Source of the DNA: Streptomyces stelliscabiei
Lineage (GTDB): Bacteria > Actinomycetota > Actinomycetes > Streptomycetales > Streptomycetaceae
Assembly (NCBI RefSeq): GCF_014873495.1
Contig: NZ_JADBGF010000001.1
Coordinates: 620,001-684,000 of the forward strand
Length of the DNA stretch: 64,000 nt
Reading direction: 5' to 3'
A program made the translations under genes and the position numbers. The first letter of the stretch is position 1. Every line of letters begins with the position of its first letter. The notes beneath the pieces were generated by a model. The model was not told the origin of the DNA. It did no database searches and saw only the letters and a list, made by a program, of their open reading frames with translations. Positions 55,930 to 64,000 of this stretch are shown piece after piece.

Positions 55930-56931
55930 TCAGTCGAAGTCGAAGCTGGCCACGACGGGGGCGTGGTCGGACTCGGGGTACTTGATGTCGGTGGCGAAGG
56001 CGATGGAGTCGTCGTGGAGGATCTCGTTGTGGATCTCTGAACCCCGGTAGTGGGCGAGGAGGTTGCGGGTGACGAGCATGTGGTCGATCATCTGGCCGCG
56101 ACCGTGGTGGAAGAGGGTGTAGCGGGCCTCGTTGGGGATGGTGTGCTCGATGGGGACCAGGACCCGGGTGGCGAGGTCGCCGTTGTTGGTGTCCTCGACG
56201 TTGCCGCAGATGGCCAGGACCGGCACCTCCTCTGGCTCGGCGTTGAAGTCACCGGCGACGATGATGCGCGCGTCGGCGTCGTCGTCGAGGATCTGGTCGA
56301 TGAGGCGCCTGACCTCCAGGGCCTGGCTCATACGCTTCATCGACGACAGGAAACTGCCTTCGGCCCAGCTGTCGGCGCTGCTCCAGATGTCGTGCCGGGG
56401 GCCGATCAGCCGGCCGGGGATGTCGCTGGGGATCTTGGATTTGAGGTGCAGGTTGATGACATGGAGCAGACGGCCGGGGGCCGCGTGGTCGATGTCGATC
56501 TGCGCGTGCAGGATGGGCCGTTCGATTCCGATCGCGACCGGCGCGGCGTCGGGCGGGTCGGCGGTGAGCCGCTGGTAGCGGGGCTCGTTGACCAGGTCGT
56601 TCTTCAGCTGCTGATGCTTGATGACCGGCATGTGGGTGGCGATGACCAGGTTGCGCAGGTCGAAGACCGCGTCGTTCGCGGGCTTGGTGCTGGTCAGGGA
56701 CGCGCCGTCGAGGTTGGTGCCGGCAAGCAGCTCCTTCAGTGCGAGCAGGTCGCGCGGCTGTCCGGGGCGTTCCTGACCGTGGACTTCCTGGAAGCAGGCG
56801 ATGTCCGCCCTCAGCCGCGTGATCTGCGGCTTCATCAGAGCGATGCGTTCCTTCAGCGACGGCCGCGGGACGTCCGGGGTGGGCTCGTCGAAGTTCTCCA
56901 GGTTGAACGTGGCTATCCGTATCGGTGTCAC
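55930..56931 (-). CDS. Endonuclease/exonuclease/phosphatase-family protein
   Basis: A 333-residue protein with a GTG start after AAGGAGG. The DNase I-like fold shows RIATFNLENFDEP at the N-terminus, ADIACFQEVHG (metal-site Glu), HVINLHLKSK, IIVAGDFNAEPEEVPVL (catalytic Asp/Asn) and a final PESDHAPVVASFDFD. All four catalytic elements are kept. Substrate could be nucleic acid, a phospholipid or an inositol phosphate. No signal peptide is seen, so it is cytoplasmic. It ends convergent with the response regulator, 22 bases apart. Confidence 0.9.
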   Translation of the reverse strand: MTPIRIATFNLENFDEPTPDVPRPSLKERIALMKPQITRLRADIACFQEVHGQERPGQPRDLLALKELLAGTNLDGASLTSTKPANDAVFDLRNLVIATHMPVIKHQQLKNDLVNEPRYQRLTADPPDAAPVAIGIERPILHAQIDIDHAAPGRLLHVINLHLKSKIPSDIPGRLIGPRHDIWSSADSWAEGSFLSSMKRMSQALEVRRLIDQILDDDADARIIVAGDFNAEPEEVPVLAICGNVEDTNNGDLATRVLVPIEHTIPNEARYTLFHHGRGQMIDHMLVTRNLLAHYRGSEIHNEILHDDSIAFATDIKYPESDHAPVVASFDFD

Positions 56932-57066
56932 GGGTTCCTCCTTGGTTCGCCGTGGGCGGGATTCATGAAGGCGGTCACGTCGCCGCGTGGGGACGAGGTC
57001 GGGACCGCTGGCCGTTCCGCCGGGCAGCGGGGGGGCAGCGGTGGGACTGGGCGCGTAGCGGCATCC

Positions 57067-57435
57067 TCATGGATGGGCGGGGCCGAAGTCGGGGGGCATG
57101 GTGAAGGCGATCTCGCTGATGTGCCGGGCCACGTCGCGGGGTAGGGCGTCGACGCTGAGCGCCTCGTGCCGAGGGGCGCCCTGATCCTCCGGGCGAGCGA
57201 AGGTCGCGTCGAACAGGGAAGGCGGTCCGGTGAGCGCGAAGGAAATACCGACCGCGTCCCCCACCTCGAAGCCGCGAGAGGTGAACCATTGACTGACGGT
57301 CCGCACCACGTCCGGGGAGGGGACGAGCCGGTGGACGCGGTCGGCGGTGAGCCGGTCCATGACCGGACCTTCCCCGGACGGGCGGAGGACGACCAGCGCT
57401 GACAGGAGTCGCCGGCGGTCGTCGGGCAGGGGCAC
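57067..57435 (-). CDS. Small protein coupled to the S8 peptidase, possibly a detached pro-region or inhibitor
   Basis: A 122-residue soluble protein using a GTG start, 11 bases after the peptidase stop. It reads LLSALVVLRPSGEGPVMDRLTADRVHRLVP, then VVRTVSQWFTSRGFEVGDAVGISFALTGPPSLFDATFA. The pattern (a strand, an amphipathic stretch, then WFTSRGFEV..FALTGPPSLF) resembles the activation pro-domains of peptidases and the N-terminal part of the neighbouring S8 protein (FTVFRDAER..NISGPPELYERAF). I infer a separate pro-domain or inhibitor. No catalytic residues are seen. Confidence 0.65.
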   Translation of the reverse strand: MPLPDDRRRLLSALVVLRPSGEGPVMDRLTADRVHRLVPSPDVVRTVSQWFTSRGFEVGDAVGISFALTGPPSLFDATFARPEDQGAPRHEALSVDALPRDVARHISEIAFTMPPDFGPAHP

Positions 57436-57446
57436 CGCTGACGGTG

Positions 57447-58967
57447 CTACAGCTGACGGGCGGCGGTGACGGCCGCCTGGGCGTCGACCAGCCCCGTTCC
57501 GGTCGCCAGGTCGGGGCCGGGAACAGCGAAGTGCCCCATACCGTCCTGGACGGAGCAGCGACCCGCCGCCACGTCTCGGGCCGTGCGGCGCAGGACGTCC
57601 CGGACCTGGGCCGGATTCAGCTGGGGGGCGGCCTCCTTCACCAGAGCGCAGACACCGGCGAGCTGGGGAGCGGCGGCGGAGGTGCCGCTGATGGCCGCCC
57701 AGCCGTCGTCGGCCAGGGTCTCGTCACCGTCGGGGTGGTTGTTCCCGGCCAGGTCGCGGTCGATGTCGTCGTTCGGCTGGACCGGAAGCATGATGTAGGC
57801 CGCCTTGGGCCGCATGCCGACCAGACCGCACAGATCGGGGACATTGCGGCCGGGGAAGATCTCGCTGGCGAAGCCGCTGGAGTAGTCCGACGCGCGCAGG
57901 GCCCCGTCGGGGGACATGAAGACCCCGCCCGCGGAGATGACGTCGGGGTGCTGGCCCGGGAAGCCGAAATGGCCGTTTCCCGCGGAGAACACCACGATGA
58001 TGCCGCCGGCGACGGCCACGGCGATCGCTGCGGCCAGCGCCTGGTCCGCCGCGCTGAACTCACTGGGACGCCGCGTGCTCGACCCCCAGCTGTTGCTGAT
58101 GACCTGAGGGTTCAGCGTGACGGCTCTGTTGAACGCCCCGATGGTGTTGAAGAAGCTCATCTTGACCATCGTGAAGTCCACGTCGGGTGCGACGGCGAAG
58201 ATGTTCGCGGATTCGGCGGTCCCGTGCCCGCTCTCGTCGTCGGCCGGCGCGGTGGCTCCCGGCCCCAGCTGCACCGGGCGCACCCGGTAGCCGCGCGCCG
58301 AGAAGAACGGGTGCCGGAAGTGGCCCGAGTCGGTCATGACGACCCTGATGTTCTTGCCGGTGACGCCGGCGCGGTGCACCTTGTCGGCGTTGCAGCCGAG
58401 CGAGACGTCGCCCGGGACGTCCAGGTGCCAGTAGTCCGTGGTCGGCGCCATCGCGGTGGCGAAGAAGTAGCGGGGCTCCTCCAGGGCGACGCCCTCCAGG
58501 ACGTTCGCGAAGTCGGTGTCGGCCGTGTCGATGAGACCGGGCATCTCGGTCTGCGGGCATTCCACGAACGTGGCGAGATCTTCCCTCTGGTGCTCCTTGA
58601 GCACCGGCCGCTCCTGGGACTCCAGCGAGCAGCGGAAGGCACGCTCGTAGAGTTCGGGAGGACCGGAGATGTTGAGCGTCGCCTCCCTCGCGAGTTCGCC
58701 GGCGCCGCCTCGGCCACGCTCGGCGTCGCGGAACACCGTGAACCCGGCGTCACGCAGTTGCTGCGCTGCCTGCTCCACCACGCGGGGCTCGGACTGGACC
58801 GCCTGCGCCGTTCGCGCGGTGACGGCACCGCTCTCGAAGAGTGAGGTGCCTCCGATCGAACGGGGTGAGGCCTGGGCGTAGACGATGCTGGGCAGACCGT
58901 TGTCGAGCTTCGGCATCTTCGGCTTGCTGAGGAACCTCTGGTTTCCGTTCGGATAGGGCGCGTTCAT
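57447..58967 (-). CDS. S8 (subtilisin-like) serine peptidase, without signal peptide
   Basis: A 506-residue protein starting MNAPYPNGNQRFLSK; GAGGTGG precedes the ATG, though a GTG three codons earlier is possible. Residues 55-175 look like a pro-domain. The triad is D213 (VVMTDSGHF), H248 (DESGHGTAESA) and S430 (ISGTSAAAPQLAG), with the oxyanion Asn near N331 (SAGNGHFG). No signal peptide or lipobox is visible, so it may act inside the cell or leave by another route. It is followed by the small protein at 57067. Confidence 0.93.
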   Translation of the reverse strand: MNAPYPNGNQRFLSKPKMPKLDNGLPSIVYAQASPRSIGGTSLFESGAVTARTAQAVQSEPRVVEQAAQQLRDAGFTVFRDAERGRGGAGELAREATLNISGPPELYERAFRCSLESQERPVLKEHQREDLATFVECPQTEMPGLIDTADTDFANVLEGVALEEPRYFFATAMAPTTDYWHLDVPGDVSLGCNADKVHRAGVTGKNIRVVMTDSGHFRHPFFSARGYRVRPVQLGPGATAPADDESGHGTAESANIFAVAPDVDFTMVKMSFFNTIGAFNRAVTLNPQVISNSWGSSTRRPSEFSAADQALAAAIAVAVAGGIIVVFSAGNGHFGFPGQHPDVISAGGVFMSPDGALRASDYSSGFASEIFPGRNVPDLCGLVGMRPKAAYIMLPVQPNDDIDRDLAGNNHPDGDETLADDGWAAISGTSAAAPQLAGVCALVKEAAPQLNPAQVRDVLRRTARDVAAGRCSVQDGMGHFAVPGPDLATGTGLVDAQAAVTAARQL

Positions 58968-59439
58968 CTCTGCCACCTCGTTCCGCCTGGGTATCCATGC
59001 TGCACAGCGGCCGGCGTGGGAGGCTCTGCGTCCTGCTGTTCGGTGTCGCCCGCCGCGCGCCGCGGGTGTGAATTACCTGCAATACACCAATATCGCACGA
59101 AAGGTCTTCCCTCACCCGTTCAGCCGATGGAGGGAGGGAAGGCGCCTGCCGACCCGTCAAAACGACAACGGTTGAATCGCGAAAGGTCAGGCGCGCCCAG
59201 CACGTTGGAGGAGCGGCGGGTCCGCGTGCGGGAAGATCCACACCGAGCCGCGCCCAGGATCCGGGGCACGCCCGGCGGCAAGCCGGTCGCGGAGGTCGGC
59301 GAGGTTCCGGGCATCATCCGGCATGCCTGGCCTGGGAGTTGGCCGCGCCGTCGTGGCCGACCGGAGCCCGAGGCCGTAGACGCCGCAGAAGGCCAAAGCC
59401 AGGCCGGGCTACGGGACTTGGTGCCCGGAATGTGAGGGG
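58968..59439. other. Intergenic region upstream of the S8 peptidase gene
   Basis: No credible gene. The part next to the peptidase start (about 59060-59110) is locally AT-rich (TACACCAATATCG) and should contain its promoter. Confidence 0.4.
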
Positions 59440-59512
59440 GATGCCGGCGCCTCGCCCGCCCGAGCGGAGGGTGGGCAGGGGGCGGGAGGTCGCTGCGAGG
59501 GCGCCGGCATCC
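59440..59512. terminator. Long-range hairpin downstream of the AbfB glycosidase
   Basis: Perfect 13-base arms GGATGCCGGCGCC and GGCGCCGGCATCC with a 47-base loop, about 40 bases past the glycosidase stop on the minus strand. Between it and the stop lies a run of short GGTCA repeats (59517-59552). Confidence 0.55.
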
Positions 59513-59550
59513 CGGTCGGGTCGACTCGGGTCAGGTCACGTCAGGTCGGG

Positions 59551-60984
59551 TCAGCTCGTCACGCGGAAGGTGGCGTCGCCGCGCCCCGTGGCGGTGGTGA
59601 TCGGGTCGAGCCTGAGTTGGTACGCGTAGTGGCGGATGTACCGGTCGGGATAGTTGTAGGACTGGAACGACGACCATGTCGCGTCGGCGAGCCCGGCGAC
59701 CTGGCGGAAGGTGGCGTCCGCGGCGAACCCGCTCGTGCCGTCGTAGTAGGCCAGCTGGAAGTCGAATCCCGAATGCCGCAGGAAGTAACCGGGGAAGTTC
59801 ACCGACTCGAAGGAGACGGTACCGGTGCCCGCCAGGCCGGTTCGCATCCGGAACTGGGAGTCGTCGACGGGGCTGACGTTCGGGTCGATGCGCACGTCGA
59901 AGTTGGTGTGACGCACGTACCGGTCCTGGAAGTTGTAGGACTGGAGACGATTGATCGCGGTGTTGGGCCAGCGTGCCAGCACGCGGCTCTCCTCGGCGGC
60001 CGTCAGGTTCAGGATCCAGCCGTGGCGCTTCTTCGTGCCGCCCATGTCGTAGCTGCTCGACGTCTGCTTCTGGTAGGCGGCGGGGTTGGAGGGGTCGGTC
60101 GTCAGGACCGGCATGTACCCCCCGCCGGTGGCGTACTGGTCGAGGTAGAGGGCCCACTTGTTGGTGCCGTTGAACTTCATCCACATCGGGCCCTCCACCA
60201 TGGACCCGGTGAGGCCGATGCCGGAGAGGTTGCCGAGGTTGGTCCAGGTCCCCAGGATCGAGTTGCTGCCTTCGAGGGTGATCTGGCCGTCGCCGGAGGC
60301 CCGCACGTAGCGGTAGTTGCCGACACCCGAGGGCACCTCGATGATCTGCGTGTCGATGATCTCCTGGGTGCCGGGACGCTCGATGTACGTCTGCGGGGTG
60401 GTGATGGTACGGAAGTCCGTGGTGCGGGCGTAGTAGATGCGGTGCTTCGTCGCGCCGTTGAGGGGCACGTTGGTCGCCCAGTACAGGACGTAGTCGTTGG
60501 TCTCGGGGTTCCAGATCGCCTCCGGTGCCCACGCGTTGCGTCCGTCGGGGATGGCTCCGGCGACGTTGAGCAGCCACGGCTGGGACCAGGTGACCAGGTC
60601 GCTCGACTCCCACACCACGAGGTTACGGCTGCCGTCGTTGATGGACTGGCTCCACGTCTGCCCGCAGCTGATGCACAGGTCGGTCGCGATGATCCAGTAC
60701 TTGCTGCCGTCGGGGGATCTCACCAGCGCGGGGTCGCGCACCCCCTTCGTGCCGACCGGGGAGCGCAGGACCATGCCCCCGCCGTTGAGGTCGTTCCAGT
60801 GCACCCCGTCCGTACTGTGCGAGAGGTACATCTGCTGCTTGGCCGACCCCTCCCCCGTGAAGTGCACCATCAGGTAACCCGGGTCGGCTGCGGCGGCCCG
60901 CTCGGGTGTGGTCAGGGCTTGGGAGGTGAAGAGTAGACAGGCGGCGACCACTATCGCCGCCAGCCGGCTGATGAGCCTGGCCAT
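59551..60984 (-). CDS. Secreted GH43-like glycosidase with C-terminal AbfB domain
   Basis: A 477-residue protein starting MARLISRLAAIVVAACLL, with AGGAGACGCGC before the ATG. A signal peptide ends near AAAAD. The five-bladed propeller part (about 35-330) contains GVRDPALVRSPDGSKYWIIATD and NAWAPEAIWNPETNDYVLYWA, with the acidic residues expected of GH43. Three AbfB repeats (about 345-477) follow, each with a NFQDRYVRH or NYPDRYIRH motif. It probably attacks arabinose-containing plant polysaccharide. A decayed AbfB relic lies at 6.7 kb. Confidence 0.88.
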   Translation of the reverse strand: MARLISRLAAIVVAACLLFTSQALTTPERAAAADPGYLMVHFTGEGSAKQQMYLSHSTDGVHWNDLNGGGMVLRSPVGTKGVRDPALVRSPDGSKYWIIATDLCISCGQTWSQSINDGSRNLVVWESSDLVTWSQPWLLNVAGAIPDGRNAWAPEAIWNPETNDYVLYWATNVPLNGATKHRIYYARTTDFRTITTPQTYIERPGTQEIIDTQIIEVPSGVGNYRYVRASGDGQITLEGSNSILGTWTNLGNLSGIGLTGSMVEGPMWMKFNGTNKWALYLDQYATGGGYMPVLTTDPSNPAAYQKQTSSSYDMGGTKKRHGWILNLTAAEESRVLARWPNTAINRLQSYNFQDRYVRHTNFDVRIDPNVSPVDDSQFRMRTGLAGTGTVSFESVNFPGYFLRHSGFDFQLAYYDGTSGFAADATFRQVAGLADATWSSFQSYNYPDRYIRHYAYQLRLDPITTATGRGDATFRVTS

Positions 60985-61183
60985 GCGCGTCTCCTGTCGT
61001 GCTACGGGTGCCATGATCGGGTGCTGGTTCTCAGCGCCTCAGCGTGTCGGCGGCCGCCGTAGGCGGAGCCGACGCGGGGGCCGGAGTGAGAACGGGTGAG
61101 GCCGGCAGGGCCGACTCAGGAGCCACGAGAGTGGACCAGTGACAGGTGGGATGCACCGGCTGTCTCCTTTGACGGCCTAGCGT

Positions 61184-61195
61184 TCGAAATTTCGA
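61184..61195. promoter_or_regulatory. LacI-type operator candidate upstream of the GH43-like gene
   Basis: TCGAAATTTCGA is a perfect 12-base palindrome, about 200 bases before the glycosidase start. A partial copy GCGAAATTTCTG lies near 61266-61277. CGAAA-type palindromes are known in front of streptomycete hemicellulase genes. The rest of the spacer 60985-61433 holds no gene. Confidence 0.6.
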
Positions 61196-61373
61196 TCACT
61201 GTACGTAACTTCGACAGAAGATAAGTTTCGGGCAAGGGCACGTCAATGGGACCGACTGATCTGCGCTGCGAAATTTCTGTGCGCACGTGCGGACCACGGC
61301 GACGGCGGAGCCCGCGGACCCCGGCGAAGCAGTGGTGGGGGTCGCTTCCTGCACGGCGTGGCCGCGTGAAGGC

Positions 61374-61405
61374 ATCGGCCCGCCGGGCTGTCCCGGCGGG
61401 CCGAT
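61374..61405. terminator. Terminator of the ricin-domain glycosidase gene
   Basis: Perfect 14-base arms ATCGGCCCGCCGGG and its complement around CTGT, 29 bases past the minus-strand stop at 61434. Confidence 0.88.
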
Positions 61406-61433
61406 GTCCCCTCATGTGTGGTCGTGGGTCAGG

Positions 61434-64000
61434 TCAGTCCTTGCCGGTGAGGCGCCAGATCTGGTTCTTCTTGGTGGTCAGGGCGCTCGCCGCGTCGCAC
61501 GGCCACTGGTGGATCTTCGCGCCGGGTGCGGTGGAGATGGTGCTGACGTCGACGCACTTGCCGCTGTGCACGGCGACGAGCTGGTAGTCGTGGCTGTTGC
61601 CGAGCGCGGTCACCGTCTGGAGCTTGTACCGCTGGTTGGCGCCGCCGTTGCAGGTCCACTGCTGGACGGCGGCGCCGTCGGCCGTCGAGACGTTCGCGAC
61701 GTCCAGGCACTTGCCGCTGAACTGGTTGACGACGGTGTAGGTGTCGGTCGTGCCGGTCACCCGGTGGAAGTCGAAGAGCTGCTCCTGACCGCTCCCGCAG
61801 GTGTTCTGCTGGTACTGGGTGCCGTTGGCGGTGGACCGGCCGGGGTCTTCGAGGCAGAGCCCGCTGTGCTGGGCGACGGCCGCGGAGGAGAACCCTGCCG
61901 GGGCGCCGATGTGCAGGCTCGCCGGTGCGAAGGAGACCTGGTCGAGATGGGGCGCGGAGCTGGACCGCATGGGCTGTCCGATGTCGCTGCCGCCGCCGGA
62001 GTACACCTTGCCGATGGTGGTGCCGTCCCAGTCGAACAGCTGTGAGGCGGTGAACCTGACGGTGTTGGCGCCCTTGGTGAGCGTGACGGGGACGGTGTAG
62101 TTCTGGAACTGGTTCCAGTGCAGGGTGCTGGCGAAGTTGACGCGGGTGGGGTTGCCGCCGTTGACGCTGACGTCCGCGTGCTCGGCGTACAGGTCGGGGT
62201 TGTAGTGGTTGGAGGGCAGCTCCTCGTTGTTGGCGTAGCGCATGGTCATGGCGTAGGTGCCGGCCGAGGGCGCGTTGACGTCGAGGGTGAGGGAGTTGGC
62301 GGTCCCGTCACCGATGCCCTTGACCACGCCGCCGTTGGCCTGGCTGTAGCTGGTGTCGGTTTGGGCGGTGCCGGTGAGGGTGCCGTTCTCGGCCTGGTAG
62401 GTGACGACGTTGCCGGTGGTGACGACGGAGGTGGCGCTGAACGGCGTGACGGCCAGGTTGTCCAGGGCGAGCGTGCCGCCGGTGCCGGTCACCCTGACCT
62501 TGTTGACACCGCCGTTCAGGTACACCCGGTTGGTGGAGGTCGACCAGGCGCCGGTCGTCGCGCCGGCCAGGGTCTGGTCGTCGGCGGCCTTGCCGTTGGC
62601 CTTGAGGTCGGCCTGGCCGGTGTTACGGAAACGGGTCGTCAGGTCCGCGTACCCGTCACGGGCGGAGTAGACCCAGAACGTGGCGGACTTGCCGGAGGTG
62701 AGGTTCACCGCGCCCGCGCCGGACTGGCCCTGGGCGCTGTAGCCGGCCGTGCCGTTGTCGGAGAGGTTCGCCTGCTCGGCCTCGTAGAGCGTGGTGCCCT
62801 GGACGTCGGCGTCCTTGTACCGGAGGTCGATCTTGTCGATGATGGCGTCGCCGACGGTCGCCGCGCCGTTGTCACCGGTGGTGGCCAGCGTGATGGTGTG
62901 GCTGCCCGCGGTGAGGTGCACGGTGGCGTCGTCGTGTCCCCACACCACCCACTGGAAGCCCACCGGGATGTCGATCCTGGTCGAGGCGCCGCCGTCGACC
63001 CGCGCGTACACGTTCGTCGGGCCCTTGACGTCGGCGTCCTTGGCGTAGCTGCTGCCGAACACCGACAGGGTGTAGTCGCCGGTGGTGGGAACGTCGACGG
63101 GGAAGGAGATCACCGTGGTGGAGCCGGTGCGCAGGCCTCCGACGTCCTTGGTACCCGAGGCGAGGAAGCTGCCGACCCGTGCGGTGGTGCCCTCGGTGTT
63201 GATGTTGTAGCCGCTACCGCTGAGCGTGGCGTTCTCGGCCTCGTACGTGGCCGACCAGGTGCTGTCGGAGGCGGTTGCGCTGCCGGTCCCGCCCGGGGAG
63301 ACGATGACCTGGTAGGCGGACATCGCGTCGAGGGTGATGGGCAGGGTGATGGTGCCGTCGGAGCCCACGGCGACGTCGGCGTCGGAGAGCCGGGTCGGGG
63401 TGGCCGCCGCCCCGAGGTAGCCGCTGTAGCGGTCCTGGAAGACGCTGACGTGCACGGTGCTGCCGAACACCGCGGGGTCGATGTTCTTGATGACCGTGTC
63501 GGAGGCGCCGCTGGTGCCGCCCCCGGCCAGGATGACGCGGGCCTGCTTCTTGGCCGTGTCCAGACTCGCCAGGCCCTGGAGGGTGTACGCGGCGTTGTTG
63601 GAGGCACCGGTCACCTTGACGGTGTTCCCGCTCATGGAGCTGTACCAGTTGTAGAGCCACCACTGGGCGTTGGGGGTGTTCTGGGCGGCTGCGGAGTCGC
63701 CGAGGTTGCCGTTGATGTTCCAGTATGGCAGGTTCCCGTCGATCTTCTCGTCCTCGATCGCCGCGATCCACTGGACCATCTGGCCGGGGTCGGTCAGGTG
63801 GTAGCGGTGGGCGTACTCGTTGAGGTTGACGGTGATCGGCGAGGTGATCCCCGCGGCGGTCTCCGCCGCGCGGTAGGAGTCGACGGTGCTGCGGACGTCC
63901 GCCGGGCTGCCCAGGGTGTGCCAGGTCACGACGTCGGGCAGGCAGTTGTTGGCCTTGCAGTAGGTGAGGAAGCCGCTGAGGGAGGAGGAGGTGTAGCTGG
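61434..64000 (-). CDS. Secreted multi-domain glycosidase with CBM6/35-like and ricin-type domains (partial)
   Basis: The N-terminus lies outside the window; at least 854 residues are seen. The first 230 look like the end of a clan GH-A barrel: LPDVVTWHTLGSPADV, a catalytic-like Glu in ITVNLNEYAHRY, LPYWNINGNLGDSAAA, then a beta-sandwich tail (GH39-like is my best guess). Three CBM6/35-type modules follow, each opening Y(E/Q)AE (TYEAENATL, LYEAEQANL, TYQAENGTL). A ricin-type beta-trefoil ends the protein, with QQWTCNGGANQRY and IHQWPCD. It should be exported and bind plant polysaccharide. Confidence 0.88.
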   Translation of the reverse strand, partial: SYTSSSLSGFLTYCKANNCLPDVVTWHTLGSPADVRSTVDSYRAAETAAGITSPITVNLNEYAHRYHLTDPGQMVQWIAAIEDEKIDGNLPYWNINGNLGDSAAAQNTPNAQWWLYNWYSSMSGNTVKVTGASNNAAYTLQGLASLDTAKKQARVILAGGGTSGASDTVIKNIDPAVFGSTVHVSVFQDRYSGYLGAAATPTRLSDADVAVGSDGTITLPITLDAMSAYQVIVSPGGTGSATASDSTWSATYEAENATLSGSGYNINTEGTTARVGSFLASGTKDVGGLRTGSTTVISFPVDVPTTGDYTLSVFGSSYAKDADVKGPTNVYARVDGGASTRIDIPVGFQWVVWGHDDATVHLTAGSHTITLATTGDNGAATVGDAIIDKIDLRYKDADVQGTTLYEAEQANLSDNGTAGYSAQGQSGAGAVNLTSGKSATFWVYSARDGYADLTTRFRNTGQADLKANGKAADDQTLAGATTGAWSTSTNRVYLNGGVNKVRVTGTGGTLALDNLAVTPFSATSVVTTGNVVTYQAENGTLTGTAQTDTSYSQANGGVVKGIGDGTANSLTLDVNAPSAGTYAMTMRYANNEELPSNHYNPDLYAEHADVSVNGGNPTRVNFASTLHWNQFQNYTVPVTLTKGANTVRFTASQLFDWDGTTIGKVYSGGGSDIGQPMRSSSAPHLDQVSFAPASLHIGAPAGFSSAAVAQHSGLCLEDPGRSTANGTQYQQNTCGSGQEQLFDFHRVTGTTDTYTVVNQFSGKCLDVANVSTADGAAVQQWTCNGGANQRYKLQTVTALGNSHDYQLVAVHSGKCVDVSTISTAPGAKIHQWPCDAASALTTKKNQIWRLTGKD

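Overview
The window is high-GC actinomycete DNA. Codon third positions are strongly G/C, GTG starts and 4-base GTGA/ATGA gene overlaps are common, Shine-Dalgarno sequences are purine-rich, and the gene families (LAL regulators, a modular PKS, paired universal stress proteins, IclR/hmgA, a calx-beta fragment, AbfB and ricin glycosidases) are those of Streptomyces. Decayed genes, an insertion sequence and accessory metabolism fit a chromosome arm; that placement is inference. No rRNA, tRNA or CRISPR array was seen.

Layout. 1-5.5 kb: start of a type I modular PKS (CoA-ligase/ACP loading part, then KS-AT-DH), running off the left edge. 6-9 kb: a lipoprotein, a decayed AbfB domain, a FemX-like peptidyltransferase and a small conserved protein. 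9-18.5 kb: an aromatic-ring catabolic locus, with an MFS carrier and LysR regulator divergent from seven tightly packed genes (two FAH-fold hydrolases, cyclase, FAD monooxygenase, ACMSD-like amidohydrolase, extradiol dioxygenase, SDR). 18.6-21.8 kb: a small unit of unknown purpose (radical SAM enzyme overlapping a PLP enzyme, followed by a Clp-N/HTH protein) with a 20-bp dyad. 22-29.6 kb: calx-beta fragment, membrane proteins, GH25 lysozyme, MOSC protein and a LAL regulator. 29.7-32 kb: a cluster of four broken genes (HisC, cupin/JmjC, FAD oxidoreductase, ketosynthase).

33-41.2 kb: homogentisate branch of tyrosine degradation (hppD; iclR / hmgA-unknown-fahA). A decayed IS5-type element lies between hppD and the rest; matching outer inverted repeats also enclose an oxidoreductase and an HxlR regulator. 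41.3-55.9 kb: a hypoxia/dormancy island resembling the DevR (OsdR) regulons, with universal stress proteins, a two-GAF histidine kinase, PNPOx-like protein, phosphoketolase, PPK2, zinc alcohol dehydrogenase, cyclic-nucleotide-fold protein and a DevR-type response regulator. 16-bp palindromes close to GGGGCCGAACGGCCCT sit in several of its promoter regions. 56-64 kb: endonuclease/phosphatase-fold protein, an S8 peptidase with a small partner, and two secreted polysaccharide-active proteins, the last running off the right edge.

How the parts may work together: the kinase and response regulator probably switch on the USP-ADH-USP operon and neighbouring genes when oxygen falls. hppD, hmgA and fahA turn 4-hydroxyphenylpyruvate into fumarate and acetoacetate. 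The 11.5-18.5 kb operon probably hydroxylates, cleaves and hydrolyses another aromatic acid imported by the MFS protein. These links come from family knowledge and gene order, not from any measurement.
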